DNA of 12,675 nucleotides, from NCBI GenBank assembly GCA_021827255.1, contig JAKAWO010000050.1, positions 1 through 12,675 on the forward strand, in the 5' to 3' direction. Below are positions 1 to 7,740 of this stretch, piece by piece. The DNA is from Acidobacteriota bacterium (lineage in GTDB: Bacteria > Acidobacteriota > Terriglobia > UBA7540). How positions within the stretch are numbered: position 1 is the first letter of the stretch; every line of letters begins with the position of its first letter. The translations under genes were made by a program, and so were the position numbers. Under the pieces are notes generated by a model, which saw only the letters and a list, made by a program, of their open reading frames with translations, was not told the DNA's origin and did no database searches.

Positions 1-240
1 AAGGTAACCGTGGGATAGAGCATCCTGTAACAGACCGAGACCCGTTCCAAGGAAAATTCCGAAAATCTTGTCGCGACGAGCCACAGAAAAGTAGATGATG
101 ACGAGCAAAGGGAATTCAAACAGTCTTGCCAGAGGGATAACCGACGGCAGCGTGACTTGCAGCAAAACCGATCCGAAGATCGCGAGCCAGAGGAGAGCCG
201 GCCGGACGCGGGACGCTCGGGCAGCTTTAGGGAGGCTCAT
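1..240 (-). CDS. mreD: Rod shape-determining protein MreD (partial, N-terminal 80 aa)
   Basis: MreD is a polytopic inner-membrane protein that works with MreB and MreC in the elongasome to position lateral cell-wall synthesis. The 80 visible residues start at the ATG at 240 and run off the left edge. They show hydrophobic segments at about residues 15-37, 43-53 and 59-71, and the family-like motif GLLQDALSHG at 69-78. No Shine-Dalgarno is evident and no in-frame start lies upstream within the 79-base gap after mreC, so the ATG at 240 is the best choice. The position directly after mreC on the same strand supports the call. The ending is not visible, so completeness cannot be judged. Confidence 0.85.
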   Translation of the reverse strand, partial: MSLPKAARASRVRPALLWLAIFGSVLLQVTLPSVIPLARLFEFPLLVIIYFSVARRDKIFGIFLGTGLGLLQDALSHGYL

Positions 241-319
241 CAAAGGAATTGCGCCCCATCCATCACGTTCCGGCCGGCCACACCCCTCAGAAAGCCGCCT
301 GACGCAGCCAAGGCCGCGC

Positions 320-1237
320 TTAGGGGTGAAGCGTGTGCCGAACCATCCTTTTCTCAGCCACAGGCTTCAGCATGACCAAGACCTCTTCGAGCCGATTCAG
401 GTCCACCGCGGGCCGCACCTCGATCTGCTTGTAGATATTTCCGTCCTGCGCGCGGATCACCGTTCCCATCATCAGCCCTCTCGGATAGATTTGGTCCAAC
501 CCGGAGGTAAGGACGGCGTCACCAGGGACAACCTTTTCATCATCCATGACGTACCGCATTTCGCAGAGCCCGTGGCTCATGCCTCGCAAGATTCCCTGGA
601 CGCCGCTGCTTTGGACCAAGCCGCCGGCCCCGCTCGAAGGGTCCGTGAGGAGCAGCACTTGCGCGGTATGGCGGTAAGCGGCGGCAATTTTGCCCACCAC
701 CCCCTGCGGTGTAATGACCGGCATCTCCCTAGCCACCCCGTCGGCTGATCCCCGGTTGATGAAGACGGCTCCCGATCCTGGATCGGGGCTCCACGCGATG
801 ACCTGAGCAGCAACACTCGGATAACTGAGGTGCGCCTTAAAGCCCAACAGCGCGCGCAACCGGTTGGCCTCCGCGGCCCGCACCGAGAGCAGTTGAAGCC
901 GGATTTCATCCCCAGCCAACTGCGCGCGCAGTTGCTGATTCTCGCTTCGCGCTCTCCACAGGCTTTCCCCCGTGCGCGCCACACTCGCTCCCGATCCCGC
1001 CACCGCGTGAACGCCCCGCTCGAGAGGCGCAAAAACAGCGGTAACCCAAACCTGGACCAGGCGCACATTTCGGCCGCGAGTAATCTGGACTGAAAGCAGC
1101 AGGAGCTGCGCCAGCAAAACAGCCAACAGTACAAAAAACGCCCCGCGCCGCGCCACAAACGCGTGCATGCGGTCGCGCGACCGCCGATCGAAGCGGCTTG
1201 AAAGATCGCCGGAGTCAGTCCAGTCCGAATCCAACAT
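320..1237 (-). CDS. mreC: Rod shape-determining protein MreC
   Basis: MreC is a bitopic inner-membrane protein whose periplasmic part forms filaments linking MreB/MreD to penicillin-binding proteins. The 305-residue product has a short basic cytoplasmic leader, one membrane helix at about 32-52, a predicted coiled coil at about 85-130, and a beta-rich domain from about 140 to 293. The conserved family stretch GDAVLTSGLDQIYPRGL lies at 239-255. Length is normal for the family. The chosen start (ATG 1237) gives a 31-residue leader; Met24 (ATG at 1168), just before the helix, is an alternative, and neither has a clear Shine-Dalgarno. The gene lies 102 bases after mreB and 79 before mreD, consistent with one operon. 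Confidence 0.95.
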   Translation of the reverse strand: MLDSDWTDSGDLSSRFDRRSRDRMHAFVARRGAFFVLLAVLLAQLLLLSVQITRGRNVRLVQVWVTAVFAPLERGVHAVAGSGASVARTGESLWRARSENQQLRAQLAGDEIRLQLLSVRAAEANRLRALLGFKAHLSYPSVAAQVIAWSPDPGSGAVFINRGSADGVAREMPVITPQGVVGKIAAAYRHTAQVLLLTDPSSGAGGLVQSSGVQGILRGMSHGLCEMRYVMDDEKVVPGDAVLTSGLDQIYPRGLMMGTVIRAQDGNIYKQIEVRPAVDLNRLEEVLVMLKPVAEKRMVRHTLHP

Positions 1238-1339
1238 GCTTGACCGCTGGAAGCAGGAAACCGATCCCGCCCAGGATGACCGCGTTTCGCCTCTCTGAAG
1301 TCCCCTACAGCGGCGAGGGGTCGTTCCGCGCAGCCGGAG

Positions 1340-2365
1340 TTATTCTATCGCAACCCGGCGCAACAGGTTGAAATCGGTCAGCATGCGGCCCGTCCCCAGC
1401 ACCACCGAGGCCAGCGGATCCTCGGCAATGGAAACCGGCAACCCGGTCTCCTCGCGGATGCGCTTGTCCAGATTTTTGAGCAGAGCTCCGCCGCCTGTGA
1501 GCACGATGCCACGGTCGGAAATGTCAGCCGAAAGCTCGGGCGGCGTGCGCTCCAGCGCCACTCGAATGGCATTCAGAATCGTGGCGACGCACTCCGAAAG
1601 GGCGTCACGAATCTCCGAATCGTCTATCGTGATGGTCTTCGGAATCCCTTCCAGCAGATGACGCCCTTTAATTTCCATCGTCAGCGGCTTTTCCAGCGGG
1701 TAGGCCGACCCGAGCTCCATTTTTATTTGTTCCGCCGTGCGCTCACCGACCAGAAGGTTGTACTTCCGCTTTAGATACGCCGTGAGGGCCTCATCCATCT
1801 CGTTGCCAGCCACCCGCACGGACCGGCTATAGACGATGCCCGAAAGTGAAATCACCGCGATATCCGTGGTCCCCCCGCCGATATCTACGATCATGCTTCC
1901 GGAGGGTTCTGTAATGGGGAGGCCGGAGCCGATCGCCGCCATCATCGCCTGCTCCACCAAATAGACTTCGCTCGCTTTGGCGCGGAACGCCGAGTCCTGC
2001 ACCGCCCTTTTTTCTACCTGTGTGATCTCCGAAGGCACCCCGATGACGATCCGAGGATGGACGAACATTTTGCGGTTATGAGCCTTCTGGATGAAATAGT
2101 TGAGCATCTTCTCGGTGACTTTGAAGTCGGCGATGACCCCGTCTTTGAGCGGACGGATGGCGACGATGTTGCCCGGGGTCCGGCCCAGCATTTCCTTGGC
2201 TTCGCGCCCCACCGCTTCGATCTCGCCGGTGACCTTGTTGATGGCGACAATGGAGGGGTCGTTGACTACAATGCCTTTGCCCTTTGCGTACACCAGAGTG
2301 TTCGCCGTCCCCAGATCAATGGCCAGGTCGGAAGAGAAAACACTAAACACGGAACGGAGGTTCAT
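1340..2365 (-). CDS. mreB: Rod shape-determining protein MreB (bacterial actin)
   Basis: MreB is an ATP-dependent actin-like protein that forms membrane-bound filaments directing rod-shaped growth. The 341 residues match the family length. Visible motifs are phosphate-1 DLGTANT at 17-23, phosphate-2 DIGGGTTD at 161-168 and the adenosine motif GIVLTGGGA at 286-294. The N-terminus MNLRSVFSVF could form the short amphipathic membrane-binding helix known in Gram-negative MreB. The start at 2365 places the phosphate-1 loop at the usual distance from the N-terminus. The gene follows the FecR-domain gene by 52 bases and precedes mreC. No frameshift or missing key residue was seen. Confidence 0.98.
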   Translation of the reverse strand: MNLRSVFSVFSSDLAIDLGTANTLVYAKGKGIVVNDPSIVAINKVTGEIEAVGREAKEMLGRTPGNIVAIRPLKDGVIADFKVTEKMLNYFIQKAHNRKMFVHPRIVIGVPSEITQVEKRAVQDSAFRAKASEVYLVEQAMMAAIGSGLPITEPSGSMIVDIGGGTTDIAVISLSGIVYSRSVRVAGNEMDEALTAYLKRKYNLLVGERTAEQIKMELGSAYPLEKPLTMEIKGRHLLEGIPKTITIDDSEIRDALSECVATILNAIRVALERTPPELSADISDRGIVLTGGGALLKNLDKRIREETGLPVSIAEDPLASVVLGTGRMLTDFNLLRRVAIE

Positions 2366-2417
2366 GGGCTGCTGAAAGCCTTTCCGGATGGAATGGGGTA
2401 ACCCGCGCCGGGCCGGA

Positions 2418-3758
2418 TCATTCGATCACGACAGTTTTGCGGATCGTCTTGGTATTGCCATGACGGTCTTGCGCCGTAATCGTAATTTCATTCGAGCCCT
2501 TGGACGGCAGGGGCGCTGTAAAGTGCCGGAACGTTCCGTCGGGGGCGATATTAAAAACTTGCTCGTTGTTAATGATCACGGTCGAGCCCGGCGCCGTCCG
2601 GCCGACGATCTCGACCACGCTCCCATGCTGAATAATTCGCGTGATTTCTAGGAAAGCCTCGTGGCCGGTCGAAACCTGCTGCACCAAATTGAAGCGGTTG
2701 GCGATGGAGGGCTGGCTCGCCGTGCCGCGCGCATCAATCGAAGCGACGGCCCAATAATAAACTCCCTCGTCCAAGCCGGATATATCCACTGAAGTCCAAC
2801 CCCGAATCGTCTTATCCACAATCAAGTTGGAAAACATGCCCGACGGCGAAATCATGAAATGGTATGCCGTCGCTCCAGCAACCGCTGACCACCGAAATTC
2901 GATCTGGGTGGACCGCGGATCCTTCGCCACGGTGAGCGCCATGTTGACGGGAGAGATCAAAGACGGCGGCGCGATGACCTTCTCTCGAACCATCCCGGGC
3001 TGCTGCGAGGAGAACTTGACGCCTTCGTACTGTCCCAGGCTCAGCGTCATGGATCCCCGGGTGACGTTTGCGTTGCCCGCGTCGATGGTTAGCTGATGGA
3101 CATCCGTTCGCGGATCGTTCTGCACCACCGCGCGGCTCTCTTGGCCGAGCGAGGCAACGGCGTCCGAGAAGGAAACCTGGGAGGTTGACCCTGGAGCTTC
3201 AAACCGGCCCGTTGCCAGATCCACGGTGCCCGAGGTCACCTGGACAGCGACGTGGGTTGCCCGCGTGACAGGGTCCTGTCCGCTCTCTTCCACGACGATC
3301 AGGGAATTCGGCTTCAACAGATAGTTTGTTCCGTCAGCAAAAATAATGCGAGCCACCCCATCGCTTCCCGTCTGCACAAAATCGCCCCGCTCGAGCGCGG
3401 TGTTGTAGTCGGCATTCATCCATTGGGGCGACTGAGGCTTTTTCACCCGCACCGCTCCGTCAATATTGACAAAATGAGCTTCTCGCTTGGAAGGCGCCGC
3501 TTCCTTCTCGCCCGTTCTCACCAGGCCCGCCGTAAGGGCGCGAAGAGCGCTTTCAGCCTTGAGGCTGAAGTAGTTCGGGGCGATAAGATAGCAGATCAGA
3601 CCGACGATCACTAAGCCCAGCGACGAGTACAAGGCAATCGTGCGGTAAGAGATCGTCGTCCACTCGACCTCGACCTTGCGGCCTTGCTCTGGCGCGGGCG
3701 GCCTGGTGACTATACCCATGCTGGCAGCGACCAGAAAACATTTTTGACCAAACCCCAT
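2418..3758 (-). CDS. Membrane-anchored FecR-domain protein with FnIII-like and Ig-like domains
   Basis: The 446-residue product has a short cytoplasmic part, one membrane helix at about 40-60, a FecR-type beta domain at about 95-185 (GDFVQTGSDGVARIIF followed by ADGT and LKPNSLI), a region resembling a fibronectin type III fold at about 265-357, and a C-terminal bacterial Ig-like domain at about 368-446 with the pattern GRTAPGSTVIIN and TITAQDRHGNTK. It is therefore probably a periplasmic protein tethered to the inner membrane. FecR itself signals to sigma factors, but no sigma or anti-sigma gene is nearby, so a structural or ligand-binding role is equally likely. It lies 52 bases upstream of mreB on the same strand, suggesting co-transcription. 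GGAGGGGAGGA lies about 16 bases before the ATG at 3758; Met15 at 3716 is an alternative start. Confidence 0.85.
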   Translation of the reverse strand: MGFGQKCFLVAASMGIVTRPPAPEQGRKVEVEWTTISYRTIALYSSLGLVIVGLICYLIAPNYFSLKAESALRALTAGLVRTGEKEAAPSKREAHFVNIDGAVRVKKPQSPQWMNADYNTALERGDFVQTGSDGVARIIFADGTNYLLKPNSLIVVEESGQDPVTRATHVAVQVTSGTVDLATGRFEAPGSTSQVSFSDAVASLGQESRAVVQNDPRTDVHQLTIDAGNANVTRGSMTLSLGQYEGVKFSSQQPGMVREKVIAPPSLISPVNMALTVAKDPRSTQIEFRWSAVAGATAYHFMISPSGMFSNLIVDKTIRGWTSVDISGLDEGVYYWAVASIDARGTASQPSIANRFNLVQQVSTGHEAFLEITRIIQHGSVVEIVGRTAPGSTVIINNEQVFNIAPDGTFRHFTAPLPSKGSNEITITAQDRHGNTKTIRKTVVIE

Positions 3759-3829
3759 ATCAGGTCAAGCAGATTCCTCCCCTCCGCGCTGTCAACGGCG
3801 CGTGTTGAAAATCGGGAGGGCGTCTCCGG

Positions 3830-4117
3830 TTAATCGTTTTCGGCTCCTGGCAAGTAGAGTCCCAGACCACGCTCGAAGTGCTCGGGGCCAACGAGGCCGG
3901 GGAAGCGGGGGACGAAGCGCAAGGCCCAACGCTCGGCCGGCTGGAAATTCTCGGCTTCATAAACCCACCCGTAGTTTCTTCGCAGGCGCCGCTTGTGCAG
4001 CCAACGGTGGTGGCGCAGTAGAACTTCCCAGTTCTTCGCGCCCGGCACCGCTTCCACTATCCACCCGACCCAGACCGCTGAAATTACCATCCCCGGGTGG
4101 CGCCGCGCCCAAGGCAC
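3830..4117 (-). CDS. Small hypothetical ORF, Trp- and Arg-rich
   Basis: A 95-residue reading frame begins at GTG 4117 (Met10 is an alternative) and fills most of the 503 bases between clpB and the FecR-domain gene. I do not recognise a family. It is unusually rich in tryptophan (7) and in basic residues in the middle (LLRHHRWLHKRRLRRNYGWV), with hydrophobic residues near the N-terminus (VISAVWVGWIVEAV). Third codon positions are mostly G or C, which looks gene-like but is weak evidence in GC-rich DNA. No good Shine-Dalgarno is seen. The frame stays open upstream of the GTG for about 39 codons with no convincing start, so this could be the tail of a decayed gene. Confidence 0.3.
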   Translation of the reverse strand: MPWARRHPGMVISAVWVGWIVEAVPGAKNWEVLLRHHRWLHKRRLRRNYGWVYEAENFQPAERWALRFVPRFPGLVGPEHFERGLGLYLPGAEND

Positions 4118-4236
4118 CTTGCTGAATGGCCGGCCGAGAGGGTTGTCTCGCGGGCATTGCGGTTCGACGGAAGATGGGGTTGCGCTGGGCGGAGCGGACG
4201 GCCGTGGGGGGCTTGGGAATCAGAAACCCGCCGCAC

Positions 4237-4274
4237 AAAAAGGGGCGCCGAGGCTACGAGTTTATGCCCGCGCC
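4237..4274 (-). terminator. Possible intrinsic terminator after clpB
   Basis: On the minus strand the end of clpB and its stop codon form an imperfect hairpin. The arm GGCGCGGGC (4274-4266) pairs with GCCTCGGCGCC (4254-4244), and CCTTTTTG follows. One arm lies inside the coding sequence and the stem is interrupted, so the call is tentative. Confidence 0.35.
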
Positions 4275-6913
4275 GCTTTGGCCGCCTGGGGGACGAAAGT
4301 CATCTCGCCTTTCTTCGGATCGGCGTCCACGGTGAGCGTCTCGCCGGGCAGGACTTCGCCTTCTAGCAGCTTCATGGCCAGCGGATCCTGAATCAGCCGC
4401 TGGATGGCGCGCTTCAAGGGCCGGGCCCCGAATTGCGCGTCGTAGCCCTCGCGCGTCAGAAGTTGGCGAGCGCGGTCGGTCACATCGATCGAAATTTTGC
4501 GCTCCGAAAGGAGCCTTTTGAGATTCTGCAACTGAAGATCAATGATTTTTGCAATCTCCGCTTGACCGAGCGGGTTAAAGATCACGATTTCGTCCACACG
4601 GTTCAGAAACTCAGGGCGGAAGTGCTCAAGCAAGGTTTGGTGGATGCGGCGCTTCAAATCCTCGCTGATGGTGGCGGCCTGAAGGCCGCCGCTACGGTCA
4701 TCGCTGCGGCTCAGCGCCTCATGGATCATTTGACTGGCGATGTTGGAAGTCATGATGATGACCGTGTTTTTGAAGTTCACGGTGCGCCCTTGCCCGTCGG
4801 TCAGGCGCCCTTCATCAAGGATTTGGAGAAAGAGATTGAAAACGTCCGGGTGGGCCTTTTCGATCTCGTCAAATAGAATGACGCAATACGGCCGGCGGCG
4901 AACGGTCTCGGTCAACTGACCGCCCTCTTCATAGCCGACGTAGCCCGGCGGCGCGCCAATCAGACGCGCCACGGCGTGCTTCTCCATGTATTCGGACATG
5001 TCGATGCGCACCATGGCGCGCTCGTCGTCAAAGAGGAACTCGGCGAGGGCGCGAGCCAGCTCCGTTTTGCCGACGCCGGTCGGGCCGAGGAAAATAAGAC
5101 TGCCGATCGGCCGCTTAGGATCGGCGAGGCCGGCGCGGCTGCGGCGCACGGCGTTGGCGGCCAGCTTGAGCGCTTCGTCCTGGCCGACGACGCGCCGGCG
5201 CAGCCGCTCCTCCATCTTGACCAACTTGGCCAGCTCACCTTCCAGCATCTTGGCGACCGGGATGCCAGTCCATTTAGAAACGATGCGCGCCACGTCCTCT
5301 TCATCCACTTCCTCTTTCAGCATGCGGCCGGATTTTCCCTTGGCTTCGAGCCGAGCATTGGCCTCGGCAAGCTGCTTTTCGAGCGCGACCAGCTTGCCGT
5401 AGCGGATTTCCGCCGCCTTGTTCAAGTCGCCCTCGCGGGTGGCGCGCTGCTCGTCCACCCTGGCTTGCTCGATCTCTTCCTTGAGGGAGCGGATCCGGGT
5501 GATGATTTCTTTTTCGCCCTTCCAGCGAAGTTTCAGTCGGTCCGATTGTTCCTGGAGCTGAGCCAGCTCCTTTTCAAGCCGGTCCAGCCGTTCTTGCGAC
5601 GCCGCATCGTCTTCCTTCCTGAGCGCTTGCCGCTCGATCTCGAGTTGCGTCATGCGCCGCTCGATCTGATCAATTTCGGTCGGCACCGAGTCAATTTCAA
5701 TACGCAGGCTGGACGCTGCCTCATCAATCAGATCAATCGCCTTATCGGGCAAGAAGCGGTCGCTGATATACCGGTTTGAGAGCACCGCGGCGGCGACAAT
5801 GGCCGAGTCCTTGATCCGCACGCCGTGGTGGACTTCGTAGCGTTCCTTGAGTCCTCGCAGGATGGCGATTGTGTCCTCGACCGAAGGCTCGCCGACCCAG
5901 ACCGGCTGGAAGCGACGTTCGAGCGCCGCGTCTTTCTCGATGTGCTTTTTGTACTCGTTGAGCGTGGTGGCGCCGATGCAGCGCAACTCTCCGCGCGCCA
6001 GCGCCGGCTTGAGCATGTTCGAGGCGTCCATCGCCCCTTCGGCCCCGCCCGCCCCCACCAGCGTGTGTAGCTCATCAATAAAGAGAATGATCTGCCCGCT
6101 CGACCCCTCAATCTCCTTCAGCACCGCCTTCAGGCGATCCTCGAATTCCCCGCGATATTTCGAGCCGGCCACCATGGCGCCCAGATCCAGCGCCACGATC
6201 CGCTTCGATTTGAGGGATTCGGGCACGTCCCCGGCGACCATGCGCTGCGCGATGCCTTCGACGATCGCGGTTTTGCCCACCCCGGGCTCGCCGATGAGCA
6301 CGGGATTGTTCTTGGTGCGCCGCGAGAGAACCTGAATCACCCTGCGCACTTCGTCGTCGCGCCCGATGACCGGGTCGAGCTTGCCACGCCGCGCCAGCTC
6401 CGTAAGGTCGCGCGCGTATTTTTCCAGCGCCTGGTACTTGGCTTCCGGGTTCGGATCGGTCACCCGCTGGGCGCCGCGAACCGCCACCAGCGCCTTCAAA
6501 ATGGCGTCGTGCGTCACCCCCAGCCGGCTCAGAATTTGACCGGCAGCGTCAGCGGTCTGCCGCGCCAGCGCCAGCAGGAGGTGCTCCGTGGAGACGAACT
6601 CATCCTTGAATTGTTCTGCCTCCTTGAAAGCACGGTCGAACGTCTCTTTGAGCGTTGAAGATAGATAGTGCTCCGTCGTGCCGCCCACCTTGGGGAGCGT
6701 CTCGATGACTTTCTCTGCTTCGCGAGACACCGAGGGTGGCTGAACCCCTAGCCGCTCGAAGATGGCTGGCACAATCCCCTCCGGCTGCTCCGCCAGACCC
6801 ATCAGCAGGTGGACCGGTTGGAGCTGCTGGTTGCCATACCGCGAGGCGAGCTCCTGCGTCCCCTGCATCGCCTCCTGGGCTTTGATCGTAAATTTGTCGA
6901 AGCGTGTGGGCAT
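4262..6913 (-). CDS. clpB: ATP-dependent disaggregase ClpB (Hsp104 family)
   Basis: ClpB is a cytoplasmic hexameric AAA+ chaperone that pulls proteins out of aggregates together with DnaK. Numbered from the ATG at 6913, the 883 residues show a Clp N-domain (1-145), NBD1 with Walker A GEPGVGKT at 208-215, Walker B IILFIDE at 275-281 and the arginine-finger region ALERRF near 330-335. The long coiled-coil M-domain at about 405-525 separates ClpB from ClpA and ClpC. NBD2 has GPTGVGKT at 610-617, LFDEIEKAHP near 680-689, the pore loop GYVGY near 657-661 and sensor-2 GARPLKRAI near 829. A TTG sits one codon upstream (6916), but ATG 6913, preceded by AGGA at a suitable distance, is the better start. 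Its neighbour upstream is hsp20, consistent with a proteostasis role. Confidence 0.97.
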   Translation of the reverse strand: MPTRFDKFTIKAQEAMQGTQELASRYGNQQLQPVHLLMGLAEQPEGIVPAIFERLGVQPPSVSREAEKVIETLPKVGGTTEHYLSSTLKETFDRAFKEAEQFKDEFVSTEHLLLALARQTADAAGQILSRLGVTHDAILKALVAVRGAQRVTDPNPEAKYQALEKYARDLTELARRGKLDPVIGRDDEVRRVIQVLSRRTKNNPVLIGEPGVGKTAIVEGIAQRMVAGDVPESLKSKRIVALDLGAMVAGSKYRGEFEDRLKAVLKEIEGSSGQIILFIDELHTLVGAGGAEGAMDASNMLKPALARGELRCIGATTLNEYKKHIEKDAALERRFQPVWVGEPSVEDTIAILRGLKERYEVHHGVRIKDSAIVAAAVLSNRYISDRFLPDKAIDLIDEAASSLRIEIDSVPTEIDQIERRMTQLEIERQALRKEDDAASQERLDRLEKELAQLQEQSDRLKLRWKGEKEIITRIRSLKEEIEQARVDEQRATREGDLNKAAEIRYGKLVALEKQLAEANARLEAKGKSGRMLKEEVDEEDVARIVSKWTGIPVAKMLEGELAKLVKMEERLRRRVVGQDEALKLAANAVRRSRAGLADPKRPIGSLIFLGPTGVGKTELARALAEFLFDDERAMVRIDMSEYMEKHAVARLIGAPPGYVGYEEGGQLTETVRRRPYCVILFDEIEKAHPDVFNLFLQILDEGRLTDGQGRTVNFKNTVIIMTSNIASQMIHEALSRSDDRSGGLQAATISEDLKRRIHQTLLEHFRPEFLNRVDEIVIFNPLGQAEIAKIIDLQLQNLKRLLSERKISIDVTDRARQLLTREGYDAQFGARPLKRAIQRLIQDPLAMKLLEGEVLPGETLTVDADPKKGEMTFVPQAAKAARA

Positions 6914-6930
6914 CAAGTTATTCCTAATTG

Positions 6931-6936
6931 ATTATA
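6931..6936 (-). promoter_or_regulatory. Candidate -10 box for clpB
   Basis: The minus strand reads TATAAT at 6936-6931, ending 17 bases before the clpB ATG, which would give a leader of roughly ten bases containing AGGAAT. No convincing -35 hexamer stands 16-18 bases upstream, and neither a sigma-32-like box nor a CIRCE element was seen. A perfect -10 in otherwise GC-rich DNA is suggestive only. Confidence 0.4.
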
Positions 6937-7061
6937 AGACCCTTTGGCCTCCGCTTGCGCGACCCTTGCCGGAAATGCCAAAACCTCCGGTGGCAGGGAT
7001 GCTCGCCCGCCCCCCTGGGAGTTCCGGCGCCGACCCACTGCTCGATCAGCCGCACGGGGGG

Positions 7062-7112
7062 GAAAACTGAGCCGTGCCCGCACTTGTTTCAGGAGCGGGC
7101 GCGGCTCAAAAA
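7062..7112 (-). terminator. Intrinsic terminator downstream of hsp20
   Basis: A long inverted repeat has arms at 7069-7081 (GAGCCGTGCCCGC) and 7095-7107 (GCGGGCGCGGCTC) with one mispair and a 13-base loop; a flanking T/A pair extends it. Read on the minus strand it is followed by AGTTTTCC, and it lies about 31 bases after the hsp20 stop. The other side carries AAAAA, so it may also work weakly on the plus strand. It implies that clpB is transcribed mostly from its own promoter. Confidence 0.65.
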
Positions 7113-7138
7113 GCTCAGGTTTCAAACCACCTGCAGGG

Positions 7139-7618
7139 TCAATTGCGCGCCGTGGCAGCTTTGGCCGCTTCCTCTGCGCCGGAGATTTTGATGATCTTCG
7201 GCTTGGCCTCTTCGCGCTTTTGCAAGGCGAGGGTCAGCACGCCATCCTTGTATTCCGCCTTGACGTGCTCGGAATCCACCGAGGCGGGCAGGATGAAGCT
7301 TCGGGTGAATGAGCCGTAGGAACGCTCGACCAGATGGTAGTTTTCCTTTTTGACCTCGTTCTTGAATTTCCGCTCGCCCTTCAAGTACAGGGTTCCATCC
7401 TGGATGCGAGCCTCGATGTCCTTGGGATCAACGCCTGGCAGCTCGGCCTTGACCACGATGCTGGTGTCGGTCTCATAGACATCCGCTGCCGGAGACCAGC
7501 CGTGCAGGCCAACCTCACCTTCATCGAAAAAGCGCGAGAAGGTTTCATTGAAGAGCCGGTTCAGCCGGTCCTGGGTTGTCACCATGTCCCGAAATGGTTC
7601 CCATCTAACAATCGCCAT
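7139..7618 (-). CDS. Small heat-shock protein, Hsp20/alpha-crystallin family
   Basis: Small heat-shock proteins form oligomers that hold unfolding proteins without using ATP and hand them to DnaK/ClpB. The 159-residue product has a short N-terminal arm (1-42), an alpha-crystallin domain at about 43-136 including AELPGVDPKDIEARI and the conserved A-x-x-x-G-V-L-T-L segment (GVLTL at 126-130), and a C-terminal I-x-I motif (IKI at 143-145) used for oligomer assembly. Length is typical of bacterial class A Hsp20. The ATG at 7618 is fixed by a strong AAGGAGG (7633-7627) eight bases upstream. It lies upstream of clpB on the same strand, separated by a terminator hairpin, and has a near-consensus promoter. 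Confidence 0.96.
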   Translation of the reverse strand: MAIVRWEPFRDMVTTQDRLNRLFNETFSRFFDEGEVGLHGWSPAADVYETDTSIVVKAELPGVDPKDIEARIQDGTLYLKGERKFKNEVKKENYHLVERSYGSFTRSFILPASVDSEHVKAEYKDGVLTLALQKREEAKPKIIKISGAEEAAKAATARN

Positions 7619-7653
7619 TGTTTTATCCTCCTTGGTTATATTAGCCAGATAGA

Positions 7654-7682
7654 ATAATATGATATTAGCGTTGTATTGTCAA
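7654..7682 (-). promoter_or_regulatory. Near-consensus sigma-70 promoter of hsp20
   Basis: The minus strand carries TTGACA at 7682-7677, a 17-base spacer and TATTAT at 7659-7654. The predicted transcription start is near 7647-7646, giving a leader of about 28 bases that contains the AAGGAGG. The DNA just upstream (7683-7704) is almost pure A/T and could act as an UP element. This is the clearest promoter in the window. Confidence 0.8.
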
Positions 7683-7704
7683 TAATTATTTTATGTTTAT
7701 TTTC

Positions 7705-7725
7705 TGTAAGTTACAAGTACTTACA
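7705..7725. promoter_or_regulatory. Inverted repeat upstream of hsp20 promoter (possible operator)
   Basis: On the minus strand TGTAAGT (7725-7719) and ACTTACA (7711-7705) form a perfect 7-base inverted repeat around a 7-base centre. It lies 22 bases upstream of the hsp20 -35 box, a position suited to an activator or to a repressor acting by looping. It does not match CIRCE (TTAGCACTC-N9-GAGTGCTAA). The regulator is unknown. Confidence 0.4.
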
Positions 7726-7740
7726 AACCTATGATAGCCT

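Noticed and set aside
95..748. 217-codon plus-strand frame opposite mreD/mreC
   Set aside because: It is antisense to well-supported genes and shows no domain or signal of its own.
3740..3768. Promoter TTGACC-17-AAAAAT inside the 5' end of the FecR-domain gene
   Set aside because: The -10 matches only four of six bases. It would force the start to Met15, which has no Shine-Dalgarno, so it is kept only as a note on the start choice.
4976..5779. 267-codon plus-strand frame opposite clpB
   Set aside because: A long antisense frame is expected opposite a GC-rich gene; no family resemblance and clpB is certain.
6913..7125. 70-codon minus-strand frame between hsp20 and clpB
   Set aside because: It spans the terminator hairpin and the clpB -10 box, has no ribosome binding site and a low-complexity composition.
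7627..7653. RNA thermometer in front of hsp20: TCTATCTGG could pair with CCAAGGAGG and hide the ribosome binding site
   Set aside because: The left arm lies directly behind the -10 box, so the predicted transcript starts at its end and would lack most of it. The stem also needs two wobble pairs and two mismatches.
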